Source: a bacterium
GTDB taxonomy: Bacteria > Desulfobacterota_D > UBA1144
DNA: 5,524 bases
Direction: 5' to 3'
Assembly: GCA_002701605.2 (NCBI GenBank)
Contig: NZWF02000017.1
Coordinates: forward strand, 1 to 5,524
A program made the translations under genes and the position numbers. Shown here one piece after another: positions 1 to 5,524 of the stretch; the stretch's first letter is position 1; every line of letters begins with the position of its first letter. The notes under the pieces were generated by a model that was given only the letters and a program-made list of their open reading frames with translations, had not been told where the DNA came from and ran no database searches.

Positions 1-1
1 T

Positions 2-1192
2 TCAATTGCATCAAGTTTTTCTAACACATTACCCATGACTTTTATCTTCATAGGGGTTTTAACAAAATGTGCACAATATCCTTTTACAATTTGGCTCCCT
101 AGAGCCATGAAGGGCCCTACTCCAATATCTGCACTAATTCATTCGGCAACTATGGTTGTTGCTGGAGTTTTTCTATTATTTAAACTCGGCGTAATTATTA
201 TTGAACTGGATAGTTTGAAGAAATTTATTATGTTCTTTGGTGCCTTTACTGCATTATTAACTTCAATATATGCATTTTATCAAGATGATCTTAAAAAAAT
301 TCTAGCATATTCAACATTGTCTCATATAGGGCTAATGCTTATTCCTTTTGGATTAAATTCTGGAATAATAAGCTACTTTCATCTTTATTCACATAGCTTC
401 TTCAAATCAATGCTTTTTCTCTTAGCAGGATACATAATACTTGTAAGTGGTAAATCCAAGCTTAGTGAATTAAAAGGTTATGTGGCATTAAATAGACCTA
501 TCGGAATAATATTAATAATTGGTTGCCTTTCTTTAGTAGGTATTTATCCACTAACAGGATCTTTTTCAAAAGAATATATTTATTATCTAGCTTTCCTAGA
601 ATCTAAAGAAATATTTATGGTATTAATTTTAAGCTTAGTTTTTACTGTACTTTATTCATCACGATTACTTACTACACTTATCAGTAAAAGAGGTAAGGAT
701 AATACTGGAAACAATGAAAACTCTTTGTACTATTTAATTCCTCTGATTTTTTTAGCTGCACTTTCGCTATTTGGTCCAATAACCAAAGATTTATATTTTA
801 ATTCTCTAAGTGGAAAAGCCTTAAGTATCAGCAACACTTTCCTGTTGTCAATTCAGGTGTCTATATTTCTAATTTTTATAATTTATTATTTTTATAGAGA
901 AAAAATTAAAGTTTTTACTGATCCACTTTTTACATTAACCAAATCATTTGTTGAAATAGAGCATATTTTTAAAAACACATACAAATTCTTTTTTGTAAAT
1001 TTAGGCAATTTCGTTGCATGGTTTGATAGAAATATAATTGATGGAATAATAAATATAATTCCTTTTTCTATTCTTAAATTGTCAAAAAGTCTTCAGAGTC
1101 TTCAAAATGGTTTAGCCCGAACATATGCTTTTAGGATTGTTTCTTATCTGATTATATCTTTAATTATACTTGGGATGGTCTATGGGATTTAG
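2..1192 (+). CDS. nuoL: NADH-quinone oxidoreductase subunit L (complex I), 5'-truncated by window edge
   Basis: This is the distal antiporter-like proton-pumping subunit of complex I in the inner membrane. The frame is open to the window edge, so the ATG at 35 is internal (it falls just before TM7); 396 codons are visible and roughly 200 N-terminal residues are missing. Counting the codon at 2-4 as residue 1, the TM7 motif KCAQYPFTIWLPRAM carries Lys22 (E. coli K229). GPTPISALIHSATMV carries His47 (H254). FHLYSHSFFK carries His127, His131 and Lys135 (H334, H338, K342). GSFSKE carries Lys190 (K399). The 25- and 80-residue spacings equal those of E. coli. After TM12 come further membrane helices, then a C-terminal segment (about 300-396) with WFDRNIIDG and LQSLQNGLARTYAF, typical of the NuoL lateral helix and last TM. 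About 206 residues follow Lys190, so the lateral helix is of ordinary length. Oddities are Arg34 in WLPRAM (usually Asp), SHIG for the usual SQ(L/I)G, and GIYPLTGSFSKE for the usual GxPPxxGFxSKD. MrpA is the main alternative, but the C-terminus and the neighbours favour NuoL. Confidence 0.93.
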   Translation, partial: SIASSFSNTLPMTFIFIGVLTKCAQYPFTIWLPRAMKGPTPISALIHSATMVVAGVFLLFKLGVIIIELDSLKKFIMFFGAFTALLTSIYAFYQDDLKKILAYSTLSHIGLMLIPFGLNSGIISYFHLYSHSFFKSMLFLLAGYIILVSGKSKLSELKGYVALNRPIGIILIIGCLSLVGIYPLTGSFSKEYIYYLAFLESKEIFMVLILSLVFTVLYSSRLLTTLISKRGKDNTGNNENSLYYLIPLIFLAALSLFGPITKDLYFNSLSGKALSISNTFLLSIQVSIFLIFIIYYFYREKIKVFTDPLFTLTKSFVEIEHIFKNTYKFFFVNLGNFVAWFDRNIIDGIINIIPFSILKLSKSLQSLQNGLARTYAFRIVSYLIISLIILGMVYGI

Positions 1193-1201
1193 GTTGAAAT
1201 T
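1191..1201 (+). promoter_or_regulatory. Weak ribosome binding site of nuoM, overlapping the nuoL stop
   Basis: The TAGG of the nuoL stop region gives only a three-base AGG (1191-1193) Shine-Dalgarno match, 8 nt before the nuoM ATG at 1202. The gap between the genes is 9 nt (1193-1201). This suggests nuoM translation is coupled to nuoL and that no separate promoter lies here. Confidence 0.4.
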
Positions 1202-2722
1202 ATGAATATACTTTTAATTTTATTATTACCAATAATTTCAATAATTGGGGTTTCCTTACTAAGGAAAAATAGTTTATTAGTTAAATACTTACCAATCTCA
1301 ATTAATATTTTGTCTTTAATTTTATTATTGGGATTTATAACAAATGAACAATTATTAATTAACAACTCATTCGATAGCTTAAACATTAACTTATATACAC
1401 TAATTGAAGCATTTAATATAAATATGAGCTTTGAAATTACAAGAATGTCAATCTTACTTTTAACTCTAGCTCATTTAACTATCCTAACGGCTTTCTTTTC
1501 GACGATTAAAATATCTGAACGACTTCTAGAATTAAATATTTTAATTTCTTTAATATCTATTGGTATATATGGATTAATTATATCAAATAATTTATTTGTA
1601 TTTTTCTTATTTTATGAGATTGCAGCAATACCAATTTTCCTAATGATATCTAATTGGGGATATAATTTAAAAAGAGAAATATCTGGCCCATTTAAAAAAA
1701 TATTAACTTCTTTTGGAGTTGGAAGTAAGAAATATGCTTCATATAAAATTACAATATATTTATTTATAGCATCAATTTTAATTTTTTTTGGATTAGCAAT
1801 GATTGCTGTAAATATTGGATCATTTGAAATTTCAATCATCACAAAAAACCTAGACAATTCCATCTTAACATCACCACTAGTTTTTTTAATGCTAATTATA
1901 GGCTTTGGTTGTCATTCTGCATTATGGCCTTTTCACACTTGGGCTCCTGATGGTCATGGTTCAGCACCCACAGCGGGTTCTATAATATTTGCTGGAGTTT
2001 TAATGAAAATTGGGCTCATTGGTTTTATAAAAATTATAATCCCATTAATGCCTCAAATGGTTATAGAATATAGAGACTTAATAATAATCTTAGCATCGAT
2101 AAATGTGTTATATGGTGCTCTTACTGCTATGAGGCAAGATGATTTAAAATATATGGCGGCTTATGCGTCACTTTCTCATATAGGTTATATATTTATCGCA
2201 CTTATGACATCAAATTCTACAGGTATAAATGGTGGATTAATTCAGATTGTTTCACATGGATTAATAATTTGCCTATTATTCTTCTGTGTTGGGTCAATTC
2301 ATAAGCTCAAAGGAACGAGGTCGATTAAAGAACTAAGTTCAATGCTGGATAATTCTCCTATACTTAGCTATTTCTTTATATTTACTGCCTTCGCAAGTAT
2401 AGGTTTCCCTTTAACAAGTGGATTTATAGCTGAATTTTTAATAATAAATGGTATTCACGAATTTTCTTCCAACTCTGCATATAGATTATTATTACTTTTT
2501 GTTCCAATTATTGGAATTTTCTTTACTACGATATACATGTTTAGGGCAGTAAAAAATTGCTGCTTTAGATATAATGAAAACGGAAAATCTATTATAGACT
2601 TCTCAAAACATGAAATTGTAATTTGTTTAATACTAGTAACAGTGATATTAATAATTGGAGTCTTCCCTACTTTGATACAAGATCTTCTAGGAAATTCATA
2701 TGAGAGGTTACTTTTAAAATAA
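1202..2722 (+). CDS. nuoM: NADH-quinone oxidoreductase subunit M (complex I)
   Basis: This is the middle antiporter-like proton channel of the complex I membrane arm, 506 aa (E. coli 509) with about 14 hydrophobic helices. TM5 carries Glu139 in FLFYEIAAIPIFL (E. coli E144). The TM7-TM8 block, GCHSALWPFHTWAPDGHGSAPTAGS then AGVLMK, carries His238 and Lys269 (E. coli K234 and K265). His326 in SLSHIGY and His352 in SHGL match H322 and H348. Glu411 in GFIAEF matches the TM12 E407. Spacings from 238 to 411 (31, 57, 26, 59) are identical to E. coli, so the alignment there has no gaps. It shows that the pumping lysine of TM7 is replaced by His and that the Pro two residues later is Ala. The TM5-TM6 loop (about 151-182) is about nine residues longer and basic. 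The ATG follows nuoL by 9 nt. The stop TAA shares its last base with the nuoN start. Confidence 0.95.
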   Translation: MNILLILLLPIISIIGVSLLRKNSLLVKYLPISINILSLILLLGFITNEQLLINNSFDSLNINLYTLIEAFNINMSFEITRMSILLLTLAHLTILTAFFSTIKISERLLELNILISLISIGIYGLIISNNLFVFFLFYEIAAIPIFLMISNWGYNLKREISGPFKKILTSFGVGSKKYASYKITIYLFIASILIFFGLAMIAVNIGSFEISIITKNLDNSILTSPLVFLMLIIGFGCHSALWPFHTWAPDGHGSAPTAGSIIFAGVLMKIGLIGFIKIIIPLMPQMVIEYRDLIIILASINVLYGALTAMRQDDLKYMAAYASLSHIGYIFIALMTSNSTGINGGLIQIVSHGLIICLLFFCVGSIHKLKGTRSIKELSSMLDNSPILSYFFIFTAFASIGFPLTSGFIAEFLIINGIHEFSSNSAYRLLLLFVPIIGIFFTTIYMFRAVKNCCFRYNENGKSIIDFSKHEIVICLILVTVILIIGVFPTLIQDLLGNSYERLLLK

Positions 2723-2724
2723 TG
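2720..2724 (+). promoter_or_regulatory. TAATG stop/start overlap coupling nuoM to nuoN
   Basis: The nuoM TAA (2720-2722) and nuoN ATG (2722-2724) share one base. The nearest purine-rich candidate, GAGAGG at 2702-2707, is 14 nt from the ATG, which is too far for a normal Shine-Dalgarno site. Termination-reinitiation coupling is therefore the likely way nuoN is translated, and it would keep NuoM and NuoN at matched levels. Confidence 0.55.
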
Positions 2725-4122
2725 GACAATATAATAACAAATCTTTTACCAGAAATAGTTGTTCTACTAACTTCGATTTCTCTACTAATAAATTCCATAG
2801 TAGATCAGAACGATAAGAGAATTACTAATAAAATTATCCTCACCTTAGGACTTATAATTGCCGCCTTCACTTGCTACCAACAGTCAACATATGAACTTTT
2901 TTTAAATGGTGTTTTAGAGAACACTGAATTTACTAAATCAATAAAATTTATACTGATATCGACATCACTTCTTGCTTTGATCTTTGTCTCAAACTCAAAA
3001 TCTGAAGAATTAAAAAATTATTTCAATGAATATTGTTTTCTACTTACATTATCTTTAGTTGGCTCGATGCTTTTAATTTCTTCTAGAGAATTTTTCATGT
3101 TAATAATCGCTTTTGAAACTCTCAGTATACCAATTTATTTAATAACAGCTATGGGTCCAAACCCTAGGTTATCTGTAGAAGCTTCAACAAAATTATTCTT
3201 TTTTGGAACTTTTTCAACAGTAATTTTAGTTTTTTCAGCAGTGTTATTCTTTGCTTCAACTGGGTCTACATTCTTTTCTGTTGAATTTTGGCAAATTAAA
3301 GATCTAATACCTTTATTATCAATCTTTTTTATGTTGATAGCTGTTAGTTTTAAAGCAGGACTTTTTCCTTTTCATTTCTGGATATCTGATACATATCAAG
3401 CAGCTCCTTTAAACCTGATACCGTATTTAAGTGTGATCCCAAAAATTAGTATAATATGCTTCTTTATAATATTCATGCAAGATTACTCAAGCAACGGTAA
3501 TAATAAAATAATTACAGATAATATCGTAATTGCTTTCTCATGCATATCGATAATCTTCGGTTCAATACTAACAATGAAGCAAGAAAAATTACTTAGGCTA
3601 CTTGCTTATTCAGGAATTCCTCATGCGGGCATGCTTTTACTTTTCTCAGTATTAGATTTTAGTATAGCGAAAGATTTTATAATCATTTACATAACTTTTT
3701 ATTCATTGGCTAACATATGCCTATATATATCGCTAAATTCTTTAAAAATATCATCTGAGGAGATAACACTAAACAGTTTAAAAGGAATCTTCAAAGATAA
3801 TCCATTTGTATCACTATCTCTTGCTATTTCATTACTTTCACTAGCTGGTGCCCCTTTGACTGCAGGTTTTTGGGGGAAATTCAATGTAGTAATTTTGAGT
3901 TACTCATCATACGGAATTTTAATACCAATAATTATATTACTTGGGGCTCTAATGTCTTTTTATTACTATATTAAAATCATAAGAAATCTTTTTTCTTCTA
4001 AACAAATAAATACATTTCAGGATATTCAAATATCAGATATAAATTATCTAATATTAACAATCTGTATTGTTATAACAATAATTCTTGGAATCAATCCTGG
4101 ATTAATATTACTAATCCTTTAA
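2722..4122 (+). CDS. nuoN: NADH-quinone oxidoreductase subunit N (complex I)
   Basis: This is the antiporter-like subunit of complex I closest to the hydrophilic-arm junction, 466 aa (E. coli 485) and hydrophobic throughout with about 13-14 TM segments. TM5 has Glu132 in FETLSIPIYL (family form FExxSLPxY). It is followed by EASTKLFFFGTFST with Lys157, the NuoN version of EAxxKYFxLGAxxS. TM7 has Lys211 in FKAGLFPFHFW (E. coli K217), and Lys241 in SVIPKIS lies 30 residues on, the same spacing as K217 to K247. AYSGIPHAGML carries His301. TM12 has SLAGAPLTAGFWGKF with Lys386 (E. coli K395); the usual PP of GIPP is PL here. All charged channel residues are kept, unlike in NuoM. The ATG overlaps the nuoM stop by one base. 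The gene closes the visible nuoLMN run, and its last codons form part of a hairpin shared with the convergent gltA. Confidence 0.94.
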   Translation: MDNIITNLLPEIVVLLTSISLLINSIVDQNDKRITNKIILTLGLIIAAFTCYQQSTYELFLNGVLENTEFTKSIKFILISTSLLALIFVSNSKSEELKNYFNEYCFLLTLSLVGSMLLISSREFFMLIIAFETLSIPIYLITAMGPNPRLSVEASTKLFFFGTFSTVILVFSAVLFFASTGSTFFSVEFWQIKDLIPLLSIFFMLIAVSFKAGLFPFHFWISDTYQAAPLNLIPYLSVIPKISIICFFIIFMQDYSSNGNNKIITDNIVIAFSCISIIFGSILTMKQEKLLRLLAYSGIPHAGMLLLFSVLDFSIAKDFIIIYITFYSLANICLYISLNSLKISSEEITLNSLKGIFKDNPFVSLSLAISLLSLAGAPLTAGFWGKFNVVILSYSSYGILIPIIILLGALMSFYYYIKIIRNLFSSKQINTFQDIQISDINYLILTICIVITIILGINPGLILLIL

Positions 4123-4150
4123 GAAGAAGTTCTCCTCATAGGATTAGTAA
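4108..4150. terminator. Shared hairpin between convergent nuoN and gltA, probable bidirectional terminator
   Basis: An exact 11-bp inverted repeat has arms at 4108-4118 (TTACTAATCCT) and 4140-4150 (AGGATTAGTAA) around a 21-nt centre. A small inner stem is possible there (AGAA 4122-4125 with TTCT 4130-4133). The left arm lies inside the last nuoN codons; the right arm ends 4 nt beyond the gltA stop. On the + strand the stem is followed by AATTTTAT, a short interrupted U run. On the - strand the following TATTAAT is weaker. It is the only structure in the 32-nt gap, so it is the best terminator candidate for both genes, but neither side has a classic U tract. Confidence 0.5.
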
Positions 4151-4154
4151 AATT

Positions 4155-5438
4155 TTATCTTGATTCTAAAGGCAAATAATCTCTGTAATCGTAACCAGTA
4201 TAAACTTGTCTTGGTCTTGCAATTTTTTGATCTTTATCATTTAAAAATTCTTTCCACTGAGCTAACCATCCTGGAGTTCTACCCACTGCAAAAAGCACAG
4301 TAAACATAGGTGTTGGAATACCCATTGATTCATATATTAAACCAGAATAGAAATCAACATTTGGATATAAATTTCTAGCTTTAAAATAATCTTCACTCAG
4401 TGCAATAGATTCAAGTTTTAATGCAATATCTAATAATGGATTGGTACCGGTGATTTCAAAAACTTTATCAGCAGCAATTTTAAGATATTTGGCTCTAGGG
4501 TCATATGACTTATATACTCTATGACCAAACCCCATTAATAATGCTTCCTTCTTCTGAACACTTTCTAAAAATGAAGGTATGTTTTCAACAGTTTTAATCT
4601 CTTTTGATAGCATTTCTAAAACTGCTTCATTTGCTCCCCCATGTAATGGTCCATATAATGCAGCTGCCGCTGCTGCGACTGATGAATATGGATCAGACTC
4701 AGAGCTTCCCGTGCCTCTCATTACACTTGCACTACAGTTTTGTTCATGATCTGCATGAAGTATCAATAAGGTATCCATGGCATCTACAAGATCTGGGTTT
4801 AATTTTTTATCATCACCTTTGAATAGCATATTTAAAAAGTTTTGAGAATAGCTTAAGGAGTTGTCTGGTTGAACAATTTCAAGCCCTTGTGAGTGTCTGT
4901 AGAAATAGGCAGCTAAGATCGGAACTTGAGCAATTAATCTGCAAATATTTTTATAGTTTTCTTCTTCACTTTGAATATTTTTAGATTCTGGATAAAAAGT
5001 TCCTAATGCAGCAATAGTACTTACCAAAACACCCATAGGATGAGAATCTTTAGGAAAGGATTTAATTATTGATTCCATTCCACTAGGTAATTCATTGAAT
5101 TCTTTAATATCAGATATAAATTTATCTAAGTCGGTTTTACTAGGTAACTCTCCATCAATTAAAAGTTTTGAAACCTCTAATTGAGAACTATTTTCTGCTA
5201 GTTGCTCAATAGGATAGCCTCTGTATCTTAGAATTCCATTATCACCATCAATATAAGTAACACTACTCTTGCAAGAAGCAGTATTCTCATATGAAGGGTC
5301 GTAACTCATCATTCCAAACTCATCATCATTAACTTTAATTTGTCTTAATTGTTTGGCCCTGATGTTACCATCATCGATATCAATCTCATAGGATTTACCT
5401 GTTCTATTATCGGTTATGCTTAAACTATCTTTTGACAC
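4155..5438 (-). CDS. gltA: Citrate synthase, GltA type (EC 2.3.3.1)
   Basis: This cytoplasmic enzyme condenses acetyl-CoA with oxaloacetate to citrate, the entry step of the TCA cycle. It is 427 aa, the same length as E. coli GltA. The N-terminal beta domain (about 1-50) typical of the large form leads into NTASCKSSVTYIDGDNGILRYRGYPIEQL in split form at residues 52-80. Catalytic residues are His266 in YGPLHGGANEA, His306 in the family signature GFGHRVYKSYDPR (303-315), and Asp362 in YPNVDFYSG. LHADHEQN (227-234) and the C-terminal IARPRQVYTGYDYRD (406-420) are also conserved. The start is GTG at 5438: the frame has a TAG at 5492-5490 upstream, there is no nearby ATG, and a good Shine-Dalgarno sits 8 nt away. 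The E. coli NADH-inhibition residues R109, H110, T111, K167 and C206 read Glu113, Phe114, Asn115, Gln171 and Asp210, while R163 and Y145 are kept (Arg167, Tyr149). 2-Methylcitrate synthase is less likely because it is shorter and lacks the N-terminal domain. Confidence 0.96.
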   Translation of the reverse strand: MSKDSLSITDNRTGKSYEIDIDDGNIRAKQLRQIKVNDDEFGMMSYDPSYENTASCKSSVTYIDGDNGILRYRGYPIEQLAENSSQLEVSKLLIDGELPSKTDLDKFISDIKEFNELPSGMESIIKSFPKDSHPMGVLVSTIAALGTFYPESKNIQSEEENYKNICRLIAQVPILAAYFYRHSQGLEIVQPDNSLSYSQNFLNMLFKGDDKKLNPDLVDAMDTLLILHADHEQNCSASVMRGTGSSESDPYSSVAAAAAALYGPLHGGANEAVLEMLSKEIKTVENIPSFLESVQKKEALLMGFGHRVYKSYDPRAKYLKIAADKVFEITGTNPLLDIALKLESIALSEDYFKARNLYPNVDFYSGLIYESMGIPTPMFTVLFAVGRTPGWLAQWKEFLNDKDQKIARPRQVYTGYDYRDYLPLESR

Positions 5439-5445
5439 TTTTCTT

Positions 5446-5453
5446 TCCCCCTT
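5446..5453 (-). promoter_or_regulatory. Ribosome binding site of gltA
   Basis: Read on the - strand this is AAGGGGGA, close to the ideal AAGGAGGT. Its G run ends 8 nt before the GTG at 5438. It is the strongest Shine-Dalgarno in the window and supports the GTG start. Confidence 0.7.
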
Positions 5454-5494
5454 TGGAAAACAAAATATATTATATATTGAATTAAACCACTATC

Positions 5495-5503
5495 ATTATA
5501 ACA
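5495..5503 (-). promoter_or_regulatory. Extended -10 promoter element of gltA
   Basis: The - strand reads TGTTATAAT, a perfect TGn-TATAAT extended -10. No good -35 is seen: at 17-nt spacing the hexamer falls in a run of T (5518-5523), which fits an extended -10 promoter that does not need a strong -35. Transcription would start near 5488, giving a leader of about 50 nt. A second TATAAT at 5474-5469 has no -35 and would leave a leader of only about 22 nt, so it is a poorer candidate. Confidence 0.5.
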
Positions 5504-5523
5504 AAAAAAAGGTTGAAAAAAAA
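5503..5523. repeat. Paired 8-nt A/T tracts upstream of the gltA promoter
   Basis: Two runs of eight A on the + strand (5503-5510 and 5516-5523), separated by GGTTG, form a short direct repeat with a 13-nt period. They lie just upstream of the gltA -10 as T runs on the coding strand. They may bend DNA or act like an UP element, or the outer one may be the tail of a terminator from a gene beyond the window. The window ends here, so these cannot be separated. Confidence 0.35.
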
Positions 5524-5524
5524 G

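Noticed and set aside
35..1192. Treating the ATG at 35 as a true start of a short antiporter-like gene
   Set aside because: The frame is open back to base 2, and the ATG lies just before TM7 of NuoL, so it is an internal methionine.
1189..1386. 65-codon open frame on the - strand inside the nuoL/nuoM junction
   Set aside because: It is antisense to the conserved nuoM start region, has low-complexity Ile/Asn/Lys content and no recognisable domain; AT-rich sequence produces such frames by chance.
1612..1863. 83-codon open frame on the - strand within nuoM
   Set aside because: It is a mirror of nuoM coding sequence with no family resemblance and no room for a promoter.
3699..3884. 61-codon open frame on the - strand within nuoN
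   Set aside because: It is antisense to conserved nuoN TM11-TM12 sequence and not recognisable as a protein.
1202..4122. A '2M' complex I (duplicated NuoM with an elongated NuoL lateral helix)
   Set aside because: The visible NuoL C-terminus has ordinary length (about 206 residues after the TM12 Lys), and only one NuoM-like gene is seen; the third gene has NuoN motifs. A second nuoM elsewhere cannot be excluded.
2..4122. Mrp Na+/H+ antiporter or group 4 hydrogenase membrane genes in place of complex I
   Set aside because: The L-M-N order, the NuoL C-terminal lateral-helix motifs and the NuoN-specific FExxS, EAxxK and GKF motifs fit complex I best.
4604..4822. 72-codon open frame on the + strand within gltA
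   Set aside because: It is antisense to the conserved active-site region of citrate synthase; its His/Leu-rich product reflects the complement of conserved codons.
4155..5438. 2-Methylcitrate synthase (PrpC)
   Set aside because: The protein has the full N-terminal domain and 427-residue length of GltA, and no propionate-catabolism gene is next to it.

Overview
This is an AT-rich, tightly packed bacterial window holding four protein genes. On the + strand are the 3' part of nuoL, then complete nuoM and nuoN. These encode the three antiporter-like, proton-pumping membrane subunits of respiratory complex I (NADH:quinone oxidoreductase). Convergent to them, on the - strand, is a complete citrate synthase gene (gltA) with its own promoter region at the right edge.

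Layout: 2-1192 nuoL (5' end cut off by the window), a 9-nt gap, 1202-2722 nuoM, a 1-nt TAATG overlap, 2722-4122 nuoN, then a 32-nt convergent gap. An 11-bp inverted repeat spans that gap and is the likely terminator for both sides. gltA runs from 5438 down to 4155, and 5439-5524 is its leader and promoter. No stretch over 300 bases lacks a gene, and I see no RNA gene, mobile element or CRISPR array.

How the genes fit together: citrate synthase feeds acetyl-CoA into the TCA cycle, whose NADH is oxidised by complex I, and NuoL/M/N use that energy to pump protons. The window is therefore core aerobic metabolism, not an accessory or defence locus.

Organism: the adjacent nuoLMN order, the 427-residue citrate synthase of the large (GltA-type) form, low GC and short spacers suggest a Gram-negative-type bacterium, perhaps with a streamlined genome. 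I cannot assign a phylum. The Nuo subunits are clearly diverged from the E. coli type.

Most notable points: NuoM has His where the family has the TM7 lysine (E. coli K234), in a stretch that aligns without gaps. NuoL departs from its usual motifs around TM7, TM11 and TM12. The E. coli-type NADH allosteric site of citrate synthase is mostly not conserved. I found no evidence of a new biological system.
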